64,000 nt of DNA from Pinus tabuliformis (Eukaryota; Streptophyta; Pinopsida; Pinales; Pinaceae), in NCBI GenBank assembly GCA_031772625.1, contig CM062814.1, positions 364,905,750 through 364,969,749 of the forward strand, written 5' to 3'. The notes beneath the pieces were generated by a model. That model had not been told where the DNA came from, searched no databases, and was given only the letters and a program-made list of their open reading frames with translations. This document shows positions 45,031 to 58,408 of this stretch, one piece after another. Made by a program: the position numbers and the translations under genes. Within the stretch, counting starts at the first letter, position 1. The number at the start of each line of letters is the position of its first letter.

Positions 45031-46046
45031 CAATAAACATGGTTGACCATGAGTAATTTTCATATTCAGATAATTGTTGTGACAACACAACATTGGATCA
45101 TGGTTGACCATGCTTGATTATGATTGATTTTCATATCAAGACAATATTTGTCACAATGTGATGTTGGAAAATGGTTGACCATGGTTGATTTTCATATTGA
45201 GACAATCATTCTCACAATGTGACATTCAACCATGGTTGTCTATGATTAACCATGGTTGAAAATTATTGATATTATAAGCCCAAGTGAATAATAAACACAA
45301 GGGAGTAATACTAAAACCCCAAGGGATTATGAGCCCAAAAGAATGATATTAAACCCAAGGGACTAATATTATAAACATAAGGTATATAAACCCTAAGATA
45401 AATATTATAAACACTAAACTAAGCCTGGTTTATAATGTTTGAGCATGGTTTATTTTCATATTGAGACAATCCTTATCACATGCGATGTTGGACCATGCTT
45501 GACCATGCTTAATCATCATTGATTTTCATACCAACACAATCTTTGTCACACTGTGACATTCGACCATGGTTGACCATGATTGACCATGGATGCCAATGTT
45601 TAATTTTATAAAACATTGTTTAACATGGTTTACTACGGTTGAACATGATTGAAAATGGTTGATCATGGTTGACCATGATTATCATTTGAAACAATCACTA
45701 TCATAATATGATGTTGGACCATGGTTGAAACAATGATTGGTTTTCATATTGAGACAATCTTTGTCACAATGTGACATAGGAGCATGGTTGACCATGATTA
45801 ACCATGGTTGACCATGATTTATTTTATAAAATATGATTTACGATGGCTGACCATGATTGAATTTATAAAACAGGGTTGACCAATGTTGACCATGTTCGAT
45901 ATTATAAACCCAAAGGAATAATAAACCATAGGGATATTTATTATATTATAAACCCAAGGGAATAATAAATCATAGGGATATTTATTATATTATAAACCCA
46001 AGGGAATAATAAAACCTAGGGATTAATACTAAAAACCCAAGGGATT

Positions 46047-46063
46047 ATAAACCTAAGGGAATA
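46047..46063. repeat. Left target-site duplication of the SINE
   Basis: ATAAACCTAAGGGAATA, repeated exactly at 46180-46196. Part of the array's AAACC.AAGGGAATA module. Confidence 0.88.
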
Positions 46064-46179
46064 GACCATGGGGCTTTGGATTGACGGTGAATGGGTGCAC
46101 TGTTAAGGCACTCCTTGTGATAGGTCACTGGTTCAAATCCCCCGTGGGTGCTTACCTATCAAAAAAATAAAATAAAAAA
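46064..46179 (+). mobile_element. tRNA-type SINE insertion
   Basis: A 116-bp insert flanked by an exact 17-bp direct repeat and missing from the matching array in block A. It carries a perfect internal RNA polymerase III box B (GGTTCAAATCC, 46130-46140) followed by CCCGTGGGTGC, and ends in an A-rich tail (AAAAAAATAAAATAAAAAAA). Box A is not clear. A short Pol III-type promoter, A-rich 3' end and long target duplication identify a SINE mobilised by a LINE. A related sequence lies twice at about 55220-55300 and 55455-55535 (TTAAGGCACTCCTT, then GTCACTAGTTCAATTCCC). Confidence 0.85.
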
Positions 46180-46196
46180 ATAAACCTAAGGGAATA
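46180..46196. repeat. Right target-site duplication of the SINE
   Basis: Exact copy of 46047-46063. Confidence 0.88.
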
Positions 46197-47439
46197 ATAA
46201 ACCCACGCGATAAAAGTTATAAACCCAAGGTATATAAACCCTAAAATAAATATTATAAACCCTAAAATAAACATGGTTGACCATGGTTGATTTCCATATT
46301 AAGACAATCCTTGTCATAATGCAAATTTGGACCATGGTTGACCATGATTAATTTTCATATTGAGATAATCTTATCATAATGCGATGTTGAGCCATGGTTG
46401 ATTTTCATATTGAGACAATAATTGTCACAATTAGACATTCCACCATGGTTGGCCATGGTTGGCTATGATTGATCATGTAGACCATGGTTGATATTATAAA
46501 CCCAAGGGATTAATAATAAAAATCCAAGGGATTATGTTGTTAGAAATTAATTAACAGAAACATGAAATACATAAACTATCGGGGAAACACAAATAAAGAA
46601 AAAAATAAAATAAGAAAGACACAAATATACATTGTTCACCCAATTTGGCCTACGTCTACGGAGAAAAAAGTAGTCCTTCCTTTTATATTATCCATCAAAA
46701 TGAAGAGATACAACCTATAACAAATCCACTGTAATTTCCTCTTTTCTCTCACACAACCTCCTCTATCTCTCTCTCTCAGAATAATAATGCAAAACCACAA
46801 TACAATTCCCTCATATAAACTGAGGGTTGCCTTCTAGGGAAAAAACCCTAAATTAACATAACTTCTACCATCAGATCATCTTCCTAATGAACGATCCAGA
46901 TTGACTATGAAATTACAATATTTTACAAGGCAAATTTTCATCTATTTTTAGCTTCAGATGGGGGGCTGGCTCATAAAATCATCGTCACCCCCCCTGGACA
47001 CCCCTGACAATGATTAAATAGGAGGTGTTTCTGCCCCATTAGGAATAGGCATCCAGTGTGACTGAAACAAAAAGAATTTGAACAATCGGGAAGATAATCA
47101 GGCTCCACACCCAACGATCTCCCACTTGGAGACTGATTATATAAACTCCATTGTTGCTTCACTTACTAAACAATGACTCCACTTGGACCTAGTTATCTCT
47201 CATCTTCACCATCATACTTGAAGACCAATTGACTGAGAAAAATCTTATTTTCTCCCTGGTTACAACTTTCGGTAACATATCTGTAGGATTTTGCCTAGTG
47301 TGTATATTTTCTAGCTTAAATTATCCATCTTCCAACATTGACTGTATGAAATGGTAATTGACTTGTATATGTTTAATATTGGGATGAAATTTTGAGTTCT
47401 TTGCAAGATGAATGGCACTCTGGCTGTCACTAGATAACC

Positions 47440-47760
47440 TTCCCATCTCCTACTTCTTGCCGAATTCATCCATAAACCTTTGTAACCAAATCACTTTTTT
47501 ACTAGCCTCTACAACAACATACTCTGCTTCTGTTTTTGAAAATTCAATAATTTTTTTCATTTTATAACCCTACTAACAGATGTTGCACCTATAGTAAACA
47601 CATACCCTATGGTGCTCCACTTGTTATCTCTATTGCCTGCCATATTTGCATCAACAAATCCCTGTAGATAGATATTCGAACCACCAAATCATAATGCTCA
47701 ATTTTTGGTACCTCTGAAATATCTAAGAATCCACTTCACTTCCATTCAATACTCTTTTCC
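47440..47760 (-). pseudogene. Copia RNase H remnant (copy B)
   Basis: Counterpart of 6650-6979, but closed by stops and small indels (for example around 47540-47570). Assigned by collinearity and residual matches, not by an open frame. Confidence 0.7.
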
Positions 47761-47889
47761 TATTTTTTTCATATGCATTCTTACAACTCCCACTCCATGT
47801 GCAATATTAGGCCTTGTGCAAACTGTTTCATACATTATGTTTCCAACTGCTAATACATATGAAAATTTACACATATAATCCATCTCTTA

Positions 47890-48740
47890 TTAAGTCTTGG
47901 GACACATATCCCTACGTAGTTTGAAATGGCTAGCCAAACGTGTACTAACTGGTTTTGCATTCTGCATATTAAATTTTTCTAGCACCTTTTCTATGTACTC
48001 ACTCTGAGACAATGTTAATTTGCGATTTTTCCTGTCTCTAGTTATTCTCATACCAAGGATTTGTCTAGCGATGCACAAATCCTTTATTGAAAATGAATTT
48101 GCCAATTTTCCTTTGAGAACATTTATTTCCTGCACGTTAGACCCTATAGCAAGCATGCCATCTACATACAATAACAATAGAATATACCACCATCATTTTT
48201 CTTTTTAAGATAAACACATTGGTCAAAGTGACATCTAGTATAAATTTGTTCAAGCATAAACTTGTCAGATTTTAGATATCACTTCCTTGAAGTATGTTTT
48301 AACATAGAATCTCTTCCTCAATTTGCACACTAATTACTCCTTTCCTTTTACCTCATACCCTTATGGTTGTTGCATATATATATATTCTCCTCCAAATACC
48401 CATAGAGAAAGGTTGTCTTTACATCTAACTACTCCAGATGCAAATATTATGATACCACTAGACTTAAAATAGTTCTGATTGAAGTCATTCTCACAACACA
48501 AGAAAATTTTTCATCAAAGTCTACACCTTTCTTTTGTGCAAACCCCTTCACCACAAGTCTAGCCTTATACCTCTTTTTTCCTCTATCTTCTTCCTTCAAC
48601 CTATAAACCCATTTATTCTACAATGTTGTTTTACCTACAAGCAACTTGAATAAGTGCCAAGTATGGTTATGCATCAAGGAGTCCATCTCTTCATTCATGA
48701 CTTGATCTCACTTCCTCATGGTTTCTACCTTCATTGCTGC
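47890..48740 (-). pseudogene. Copia reverse transcriptase remnant (copy B)
   Basis: The open piece 48177-47890 begins MLLYVDGMLAIGSN, where the catalytic Y-V-D-D has become Y-V-D-G, and continues through QILGMRITRDRKNRKLTLSQ and YIEKVLEKFNMQNAKPVST. The 5' part (48740-48450) matches the KWVYRLKEE.RGK region of copy A with stops. The active-site change alone would kill the enzyme. Confidence 0.85.
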
Positions 48741-48979
48741 TTCATATCTTTCTGGTTCACTAGAATTAGTCAACAATACATAATATAATGAAGGAAAGTA
48801 TCGTTTAGGGGGTCTACTTATCCTGGTAGATATTCTAACACCACTTTCAGGTGTTTGATGTGCATGGTTCTATTATAGTTGTTGTTGTTTTTGTTGTGGG
48901 TGTTGATCATTATAATTTTCAGGCACCCTTACTTTTTCTGTGATCTCATCAATCACTATGTATTGTTTGTTTTCCTTTC

Positions 48980-50179
48980 CTATTTCTTTTCCTGCATTCG
49001 ATCCTTATACAAGACATTTTCATTGAATATGCCATCTCTGCTCCTAATGATTTTATGATTTTCATAATCATATAAGAGATAACCAAACTCAATAACACCA
49101 TATCCAATAAAGGTACATTTCTTTGATTTTGCCTCAAGCTTTGTTCTATTTTCTTTATTGATGTGGAAAAAGGCTTCACAACCAAAAGTCTTTATAAATG
49201 AGCAGTTTACCTTTTTACATGTCCATGCCTCCTCCAGAATACCACCATCTAAGGAACTTAAAGGCCCTATGTTTATTAGATAGACAATAGTATATACAAC
49301 ACCTGCCCAAAATTTTAAGGGAAATCTTGCATGAAATCTCATGCACCTTGCACACTCCATGATTGTCATGCTCATCCTTTATGACACACCATTTTCCTAT
49401 GGTGTTCCAGGAACTTTCTTCCCTCTGAGAATTCCATGCTCTGAATAGTAGTTATCAAACTCTTTCTACAATATTCACCTATATATTCTAATCAAAGACA
49501 CATGAAATTCTCTCCTGTCTTATTCTCAACCAAAGATTTCCATTTGTTGAAAGTATCAAATAAATCAAATTTATTTCGAATACAATAAATCTAGGTTTTT
49601 CTAGTTGCATCATAAATAAAAGTAAAAATAATAGTGAGAGCCACTGAGAGATGATATCTGAGCAAGTCCCCATACATCTGTATGCAAAAACTCTAGTTTC
49701 TATCTCTTGTTTCCTTTCCCAACTCTGATAAGTCTGACTCACCTACACTTTCCATAAACACAATTCTCACAAAAATCCAAATCAACATGCTTCAAACCTG
49801 ACAACAATTTCTTGAGTGAGGAATCTGCATTCCCTTCTCACTCATGTGGCCCGAGCCTATAATGCCATAATGTCATATGTACTTTAGTGGAGGTTAAATC
49901 CTTAACAAATTTATAAATGATATTGCATAAATACAATGTACTGACTTTTTCTCCTTTTTCTAATGTTAGGGCTCCTTTAGTGACCTTCCAGGATTTGTCT
50001 GTAAAAGTAGTTACATATCCTTCATCTCCTAACTGCCCAGTTGAAATTAGATTTTTCTTTAGATCTTGAACATGCCTTACCCATTCCAACGATTTTACAG
50101 GGTTTATCATCACCCAGACAAACCTCTCCAAAATATCCTTGAACATAGCCATGAAAATGGTTCTTATCAGGTGTGGCAT
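48980..50179 (-). pseudogene. Copia integrase and pre-integrase remnant (copy B)
   Basis: Minus 49375-48980 is open for 131 codons: TIMECARCM, LPLKFWAEA-like FPLKFWAGVVYTIVYLIN, ILEEAWTCKKVNCSFIKTFG and FIGYGVIEFGYLLYDYENHK, i.e. the C-terminal side of a Copia integrase. Minus 50179-49838 is open for 113 codons and reads WVRHVQDLKKNLISTGQLGD, then LWHYRLGPHE, the pre-integrase His region. The DDE core between them (about 49800-49400) is closed. Confidence 0.85.
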
Positions 50180-50339
50180 GGAATGAGGCCCTTGAATCTA
50201 CCATCCAGGCATCAATATACTATTCTCTAATGAAAGAATCAAAGAATCTTTCAACACATCACTTGTCGCATTCGCTTCATGATTATTCCATTAATGCCCA
50301 TCTCCTTCTTTTCCCTTCCGATATTTGTATTCTTTCTTT

Positions 50340-51000
50340 AGTGTCCTCTCTTCTGACATTTCCAGCACACTATCCTTGATCTAGATTTATATCTGCGTTT
50401 TCTTGACTTACTACGATTTCTTGAGATCCTTCCTCTTTCCATTTTTCTTCCCCTAGTCTTTTTAGTCAAAGCATTACCTGATGTCTCACCGCATATTTTT
50501 CATCACATTTCCTCATTAACGATGGAACCAATAACATCGTTAAAATTTAAAGTACTAGATCGAGAGACATAGTTACTAATAGTCATAACTAGGTCATTCC
50601 AACTTTCTAGCAATGAGGACAGATATAACAAAGCCCTAAATTCATCATCCAAATTTACCCCTACAGAACTTAACTTATTGATAACCATGTTAAATTCATA
50701 TAAATAATCAACAACATATCCACCTTGTGACATATTCATATTAAATAGATGCTTTATAAGAAATAAATAATTTCAGGCCGAGGGTTTTTCATATAGTTTA
50801 GCCAATGTTGTCATTAAAGCTTTTGTTGTTTTTTCCTTTAAAATGTTGAATTCCACTGATGCTTCCAGACACAACTATATTTTTCCCAGTGCCTTTCTGT
50901 CAAGAATCTCCAATTATGCATCCATCACACTCGTTGAATTCTTTGATTTTCTTCTCAATAGTAGGTACAATATTTCTGATACACATAATATTCCATTTTC
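50340..51000 (-). pseudogene. Copia gag remnant (copy B)
   Basis: An open piece at minus 50739-50503 (YEFNMVINKLSSVGVNLDDE, LLYLSSLLESWNDLVMTISN) matches the block C gag fragment. Downstream on the minus strand a basic region and a zinc knuckle like that of copy A remain, with a Tyr-Lys-Ser-Arg tract near 50390 and decayed Cys positions. Confidence 0.8.
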
Positions 51001-51727
51001 ATCTTCCATAACTAGTAGTTTTGGTCGTTAAAGCTATCATATTCTTCCATTGATCGCACTCAAACCAGGAACCCTTCTTTTCCACGAGTTTGTTAGCCAA
51101 ATAAACCTTCGACTCTAATACCCGTTTTTAGAAATTCATTAATGAAACAATGAAATAAATAAAATATTGCATAAACACATATACATAAATGCATAAACCA
51201 AGAGAGACATAGGTATACGTGGTTCTCCCAGTTTGGGCTACAACCACGAAGAAACATCCAGTCCTTCCTTTTATATTATCCAGCAAAATGAAGAGATACA
51301 ACCTATAATAGATCCACTTTAACTTCCTCTTCATTCTCACACAACCTCCTCTCTCACTCTCACTCATAGTAGTAATGCACAATCACAATACAATTCCCTA
51401 ATATAAATTGAGGCTTTCATTATATTGAAAAAACCATAAATTAACATAACTTCTACCATCAGATCATTTTCCTAATGAACAACCCATATTGACTAGGAAA
51501 TTATAATATTTTACAAGGCAAATTTTCTATTTTTAGCTTAAGAGGTGCTTCCCTCTTACCCTCGCCAAGGTGGGGGGCTGATAAAATCACTGTTTACCCC
51601 TTGAGACCCCCCTTATAGAATTAAATGGGAGGAATTTCCGCCCCATTAGGAACAGGGATCCAATGCGACTGAAACAAAAAACCTTTGAAGAATCAAGAAG
51701 ATAATTAGCCTCCACACCCAACATATG

Positions 51728-53290
51728 AACCCAAGGGAATAATATTAAAACCAAGGGACAAGTATTATATACCCAGGGTATATAAACCCTAAGATGAATA
51801 TTCTAAACACTAAAATAAACATGATTGACCTTGGTTGACCATAGTTGATTTTCATATTGAGACAATTTTTTTTCAAAATCCAATGTTGGACCATGGTTGT
51901 CTAAGCTTAATCGTGGTTTATTTTGATATCAATACAACCTTTGTAACAACATGATGTTCGACCATGGTTGATCATGATTGACCATGGATAACTGTTCTTG
52001 ATTTTATAAAAAATGGTTGATAATGGTTTACCAAGGTTGGTCGTGATTTCCCATGATTGATGATGGATGGCCCTGATTACTGTCATAATGCGAAGTTGGA
52101 CCATGGTTGAGAGAATGATTGATTTTCATATTGAGACAATATTTGTCACAATGTGATGTAGGAGCATGGTTGACCATGATTAACCATGGTTGAGCACCAT
52201 TGATTTTACAAAAAATGGTTGATGATGGTTGACCATAATTGAATTTATAAAACATGGCTGACCATGGTTGACCATGATCAATATTAGAAACCCCAGGGAT
52301 TAATACTAAAAACCCAAGGGATTATAAACCTAAGGGAATAGTATTAAACCCTAGGAATATGAACCCTTAGATTAATAAACCCAAGGGATAAAAAAATTAG
52401 AAACCCAAGGTATATAAACGCTAAGAAAAATATTAAAAACCCTAAAATAAACATGGTTTACCATCGTTGGCAATGATTGACCAAGGTTGACAATGATTGA
52501 TGTTATAAACCAATGGGAATAATAATCCCAAGGAATTGATATTATAAACCCAAGGGATTAACACTAAACCCCTAATCAATAATGAACGCAAATGAATAAT
52601 ACTAAATCCAAGGGACTAATAATATAAACCCAAGGTATATAAACCTTAAGATAAATGTTATAAAAACTAAAATAAAAATGGTTGAGCATGGTTGATTTTC
52701 ATATTGAGACAAACCTTGTCACAATGTGATGTTGGACCATAGTTGACCACGCTTAACCATGATTTATTTTCATATCAAGACATTCTTTGTGACAATATGA
52801 TGTTCGACCATGGTTGACCATGATTGACCATGGATGATTGTGCTTGATTTTATAAAACATCATTGAACATGGTTGACCATGATTATCATATTGAGACAAT
52901 CTTTGTCATAATGTGATGTTGGAGCATTGTTGAGACAATGATCTATTTTCATATTTAGACGATCTTTGTCACAATGCATCATTAGACAATGGTCGACCAT
53001 CATTAACCATGGTTGACCATGATTGATTCATAAAATATGATTGACGGTGGTTGACCATGATTGATTTCATAAAATATGGTTGACTATGGTTGACCATGGT
53101 TGATGACGATTGACCATGTTTGATTTTCATATCCATAAAATATTTGTCACATTGCGACGATCGACCATGGATGACCATGATTAACCATGGTTGACGATGT
53201 TTGACTAAGGATCTCTATGAGTGAACAATGTTGACTATCATTGAGTATGGTAAACATATAGTTGATTAACATTGACCATGGTTGACAATT
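51728..53290. repeat. CCATGGTTGA composite array (B3)
   Basis: Counterpart of array A3, starting AACCCAAGGG after the element flank. Unlike A3 it runs on through ACTAAGGATCT and a last GACCATGGTTGACA into the AT-rich tail. Confidence 0.8.
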
Positions 53291-55142
53291 TATACATTGA
53301 CTACAAAGGTTATGCTTAATTGTAAGCATGTTACACATAATTCTTATCAATTATCATTGTTCAACATGATCTTCATGTTCACTATCTTTGACCAAATTGA
53401 CCTAAGATTGATCATGATTATAATATATTAGTGATTAACTTAACATATTATTTATGTGAAAATTTATAAATCAATGTAATAATCTCTAGTAATAACGTAC
53501 TATTAATATTAATAATGTAATAATGTACCATTAATATTAGTAATTATATTAATGTATTAATAACAATTATTATTATTATTAAATCAGATATACTAACTTA
53601 CTATTAAAAATTATAAAAAATAATACTCTAAAAACCTTAATAATAAACCATACATATATATATTCAAGTTATCACATGCCAATTTTTATGGGTGGTGTAG
53701 ATATCTTTAATTTTTAAATTTTTAAATATTTTTATTATTTTAGAGAGCTATTTTATTTTTTTATTAATTTTAGTTGTTTTTTATTTTATAACTGATTTAA
53801 TTAGTTACAATTTATGTGGTATTATCCTGCTTTTGAATTTACTACAAAATTTATTACAATATTGAATGAAATGTACTTCAAAATATTGTACTTTGAGTTA
53901 AAGAATTACAAAGAAAATGAATTAATTAAATAGTTGATTTTTGTGTCGACTACTTTTATTTTATTTAAATTTAACTAATTTTAATATATTTTACCAAATA
54001 ATGTACTACTATTAATATTATTTATAAAATTAAATATAAAATTTCTTTTAACATTGGGTAACCATTATAATTATTAAAACATTATAATTATATTTATTAT
54101 ATTGTACGTATTTTAACAAATCACTTTCTTTAAATATCCAAATCTACAATCAAGCCAAAATTATAATGATGCAAATATTTCATTTATATTCAGAAGAAAA
54201 ACATTTTTGAGACCTCTCGAACACAATAACTATGGCATTAATTAAGAGAGGAGACATAAAGGGTTTCTCTGGTACAATAAATGTCACTAATTGAAAGTTG
54301 CTTTTCATGAAATGAAGTGTGAGAAATTGAAAATAGTTCAAAACACAATAAATATTGCAATAACTATAAAACACAGATGTTCACTTCTTTACCTTTTTGA
54401 AGTTTCAGACTTGTCATTGCTCCAGAAATTTAATGACTTTCATTTTGTGCGAGTGAGATTCTCATTCTAACAACTAATAATTTTCTATTGGCAAAATAGA
54501 AAATATTTTAACATCTTGGCATTAAAAATGTAATTTAAATGTTTTAAACACATGGAAGAAAAAAAAAACAATTTCACTGTTTTAAACACATCTTTCGATT
54601 ATTTTCGCTCTCATAAGAAAATAAATAATCATTTTCAATCAGAAAATGCACATTCGCTATAAAAGCAATATTATTTTAACTTTAAAGAAGGAATTTATGT
54701 GATCTGAGTTTCTAATACTTATAATTGGATAATTAACTTTCAATAAATTTATGATTAGTATCATCATTTACATTAGTGCCCATAAAGTGTTTAGTTCTTG
54801 TTTTTCTTCTTAGAATCTTTTATTATTAGTATCATCATTGTCCATGAAGTGTTTAAATCTTGTTTTTCTTCTTAGAATTTTTGCTCAATTTCTTGGTGAA
54901 AATAATTGGCATCTAGTCAACCTTCAGTTATATATGGAACCATTGTAACAGAAAACCCAACTAACCTATCTCACCATTGTTTCTCTATTGCGTGAGCTAC
55001 TTCTTATTATTATTCAATAAAATAATTCCTATTACGATCTAGCCATACATCCAAGTTCAATAATTGGAATCAAATTCTGCATGAGGTACCATCAAAAAAA
55101 TATAATTTGGGTTATAAGAATTGAAAAAAAATGAAACTACAT

Positions 55143-55604
55143 AGATTGAGTTGGGTTTCTACTTAATATATAATTTTGTATTTACACATTAGAAATATTT
55201 AGTATATGTTTATCAGGTCTTGAATAGCCTTCATCAAGTGCTTTCTTAAGGCACTCCTTAATGTGAAGTCACTAGTTCAATTCCCTGCTCCAATGGAGTT
55301 TATATATTAGACATGATGAAATACCAAGAATACAAAAAAAGTCGTAACATATAAATTTTAATATATATCAAAATTATTAGATTGAGTTGGGTTTCTACTT
55401 AATATATAATTTTGTATTTACACATTAAAAATATTTAGTATATGTTTATCGGTCTTGAATAGCCTTCATCAAGTGCTTTCTTAAGGCACTCCTTAATGTG
55501 AAGTCACTAGTTCAATTCCCTGCTCCAATGGAGTTTATATATTAGACATGATGAAATACCAAGAATATAAAAAAAATCTTAACATATAAATTTTAATATA
55601 TATC

Positions 55605-55608
<4 letters not shown>
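55143..55608. repeat. 236-bp tandem duplication containing a SINE-like sequence
   Basis: AGATTGAGTTGGGTTTCTAC starts at 55143 and again at 55379. Each unit includes TTAAGGCACTCCTTAATGTG and a box-B-like AGTTCAATTCC, related to the SINE at 46064. Block C (62618-62700) shows the site without the SINE-like part and without duplication, so the insert and the doubling arose in block B. Confidence 0.85.

Positions 55609-55677
<69 letters not shown>
55609..55677. repeat. (AT)n microsatellite
   Basis: Pure AT run of about 68 bp at the end of the tandem duplication. Confidence 0.95.
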
Positions 55678-55680
<3 letters not shown>

Positions 55681-56164
55681 AAATAAAAATTATATTTTCA
55701 ACCTTCCTCTTATCATTCGAAAGGAATTTTAAAGTTAATATTGATATCTTATTGATGTTCCATATACAAAGAATTTTAAAGATAATATTCGTATATTCTA
55801 AAGAAATTTTTAAGTTAATATTCATATTTTGTTGATGTTCCATATACTTTTCAGAGTTAGTAATAAATGGCTTTTCTTAGTTTTTCATTCAAGATCGTAT
55901 TTCTTAATTTTCAAATTTCATTGTAGAACTTTAATCCTCTGAAAATACAATGTTGAGAGGAAAAAAATAATTCTTTTGCCATGCTAATGCCTAGGACTCA
56001 GCCAAAGCTTAGCATTACTTCATGAAGGATCTGTATGCCCAATGTCGAACTAAACTAAGTTGTGTGGTGAAGTCAAGTTGTGCCCCTTGACTATGAAACT
56101 CCTAACATCGGGATCATCACTCCATGATATTATTGCACCCCTTCTCTCTAAAACTACCACTATC

Positions 56165-57740
56165 GGAGTCCATCTCTTCATTCATGGCTTGATCCCACTT
56201 CCTCGTGGTTTCTACCTGCATTTCTTCTTCATATCTTTCTAGTTTGCTAGAATCAATCAACAATACATAATATAACGAAGGAGAGTATCTTTTAGGGGCT
56301 ATACTTATCTTGGTAGATATTCTAACACCACTTTTAGGTGTTTGAGGTGCCTATTGTTGTTTTGGTTACTTTTTTGTGATCTCATTAAACACTGTGTATT
56401 TCTCGTTTTCCTTTTCCTATTTATTTTCCTGCATTTGATCCTTATACAAGACATTTTTATTGAATATGACATCCCTTCTTCTCATGATTTTATGATTTTC
56501 ATAATCCTATAAGCGATAACCAAAATCATTAACATCATACCCAATAAAGGTACATTTCTTTGATTTTTCCTCAAACTTTTCTCTATTTTATTTATTGATG
56601 TGGACCAAAACTTCACAATCAAAAGTCTTTAAAAATGAGTAGTTTACCTTTTCACCTATCCATGCCTCCTCCGGAATACCACCGTCCAAGGAACTTGAAG
56701 GAGATATGTTTATTAGATAAATGATAGTATCTACAACATATGCCAAAAATTTTAAGGGAAATCTTGCATGCGATATCATGCACCTTGTACGCTCCATGAT
56801 TGTCCTTCTCATCATTTATGACACAACATTTTCTTGTGGTGTTTCGGGAATTGTCTTCTCTTTGAGAATTCCATGCTCCGAATCATAGTTATCAAACTCT
56901 CTGCTACAATATTCACCTCCATCTTCTGATCAAAGACACTTCAAGTTCTTTCCTATGTCATTCTTAGCCAAATATTGCCATTTATTGAAAGTATCAAATA
57001 AATAATATTTATTTCAAATACAATAAATCTATGTTTTTCTAGTTGCATCATCAATAAAAGTAACATAATAGTGAGAACCACCAAGAGATGATATCTGAGC
57101 AGGCCCCCATACATATATATGCTCAAGCTCTAAATTTTATCTCTTCTTTTCTTTCCCAACTCTGATAAGTCTGACCCTCTTTTGCTTTCCATAAAAAAAT
57201 TCTCACAGAGATCCAAATCAACATGTTTCAAACCTAGCAACAAATCTCTTGACTGAAGAATCTAGATCCCTTCTCACTCATCTGCCAGAGCCTATAATGG
57301 CACAATGTCGTATCTACTCTAGTGGAGGTTAAAGCCTTAACAAATTTAGAAATTATTGCATAAATACGATGTACCAAGTTTTTCTCCTTTTGCTATTTCT
57401 AGGGCTCCTTTAATGACCTTCAAGGTTTTGTCTATAAAATTAGTTATACGCCCTTCATCTCCCAACTACCTTGTTGGAATTATATTTTTATTTATATCTG
57501 AAACATGTCTTACCTCCTTCAATACCATTGGTTTTCATTCTATTGCTTCATAAAAACCTTACCCATTCCAATGATTTTACATGGTTTATCATCATCGAGA
57601 CGGACCTCTCGAAAATATCCTTGAACATAGTCATGAAAATGTTTCCTATCAGGTGTGACATGGAATGAGGCCCCTAAATCTTCCATCCGGGCATCAATAG
57701 TATTCTCTAATGAAAGAATCAAAGCATTATTTAACACATT
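56165..57740 (-). pseudogene. Copia RT start, integrase and pre-integrase remnant (copy C)
   Basis: Minus 56815-56588 reads MERTRCMISHARFPLKFLAY and VDTIIYLINISPSSSLDGGI, then GEKVNYSFLKTFDCEVLVHI, the C-terminal integrase boxes. Minus 57737-57540 holds FHVTPDRKHFHDYVQGYF and KPCKIIGMGKVF, the protease-to-pre-integrase region (GASFH box). The core between them is closed. Confidence 0.8.
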
Positions 57741-57841
57741 ACTTGAGCATTTGCTTCATGATTATTCTCTTATTGCTAATCTCCTTCTTTTCCCTTTTGA
57801 GATTTTCATTCTTTCTTCAGGTGTCCTTTTTTCCCACATTT

Positions 57842-58408
57842 CTAGCACACTATCCTTCCTCTAGATTTGTATCTTGCTTTTCTTAACTTACCACAATTTC
57901 CTGAACTCCTTCCACTTCTCATTTTTCTTCCCCTAGTCTCTGAAGTGAAAGCATTACCTGATGTTTCACCACAGTTTTTTCGTTGCATTTCCTTGTTAAG
58001 GATGGCACCAACAACATCATTAAACTTTAAAGTATTATATCGAGAGATAGAGTTATTAATAACCATAACTAGGTCATTCCAACATTCTAGCAATGAGAAT
58101 AGAAATAATAGAACCCTAAATTCATCATCAAAATTTACCCCTAGATAACTTAACTGACTCATAACCAGGTTAGATTCATATAAATGATCAGCAACAGATA
58201 CACCTTTTGACATCTTCATATTAAATGGACACTTTATAAGAAGTACCTTATTTGAGGTCAAGGGTTTTTCATATAGTTTGGCCAATGCTGACATTAAACC
58301 TTTTATTGGTGTTTCCTTTGAAATTTTGAATTCCACCAACACTGTTAGACACAACTGTATCGTCCGTGGTGCCTTTCTGTCGACAATCTCCCATTCTACA
58401 TCCATCAT
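57842..58408 (-). pseudogene. Copia gag fragment (copy C), best preserved
   Basis: 188 codons open on the minus strand, the longest gag of this family in the window. It includes WEIVDRKAPRTIQLCLT, GLMSALAKLYEKPLTSNKV, VSVADHLYESNLVMSQLSYL, LLFLFSLLECWNDLV and a basic C-terminal tract ending RGRIVC at the zinc knuckle, where the frame closes. It is typical of the UBN2-type Copia gag capsid. No start codon is convincing. Confidence 0.85.

Larger units (their letters stand above)
45030..46537. repeat. CCATGGTTGA composite array (B2)
   Basis: Counterpart of array A2, holding the SINE insertion at 46064-46179. It ends at TATG (46533-46536) before the minus-strand Copia element. Confidence 0.8.
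46538..51723 (-). mobile_element. Degenerate Ty1/Copia element, copy B, minus strand
   Basis: Paralogue of 5765-10999 with LTRs at 46538-47116 and 51126-51723, flanked by TATG (46533-46536 with one intervening base, and 51724-51727). Internal order on the minus strand is gag, pre-integrase, integrase, RT, RNase H. Its integrase is the best preserved of the three copies. The primer site has decayed to GGGTATTAGAG (about 51123-51113). Since insertion point and flank are shared with A, this is a duplicate of one insertion and not a second event. Confidence 0.9.
53291..56150. other. Block B tail, AT-rich, no gene
   Basis: AT-rich sequence homologous to 60690-63130 in block C. It has a 236-bp tandem duplication with a SINE-like core (55143-55608) and an (AT)n run, and a final GC-richer part (55980-56140) that matches 62985-63110. 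No open frame worth calling. Confidence 0.7.
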
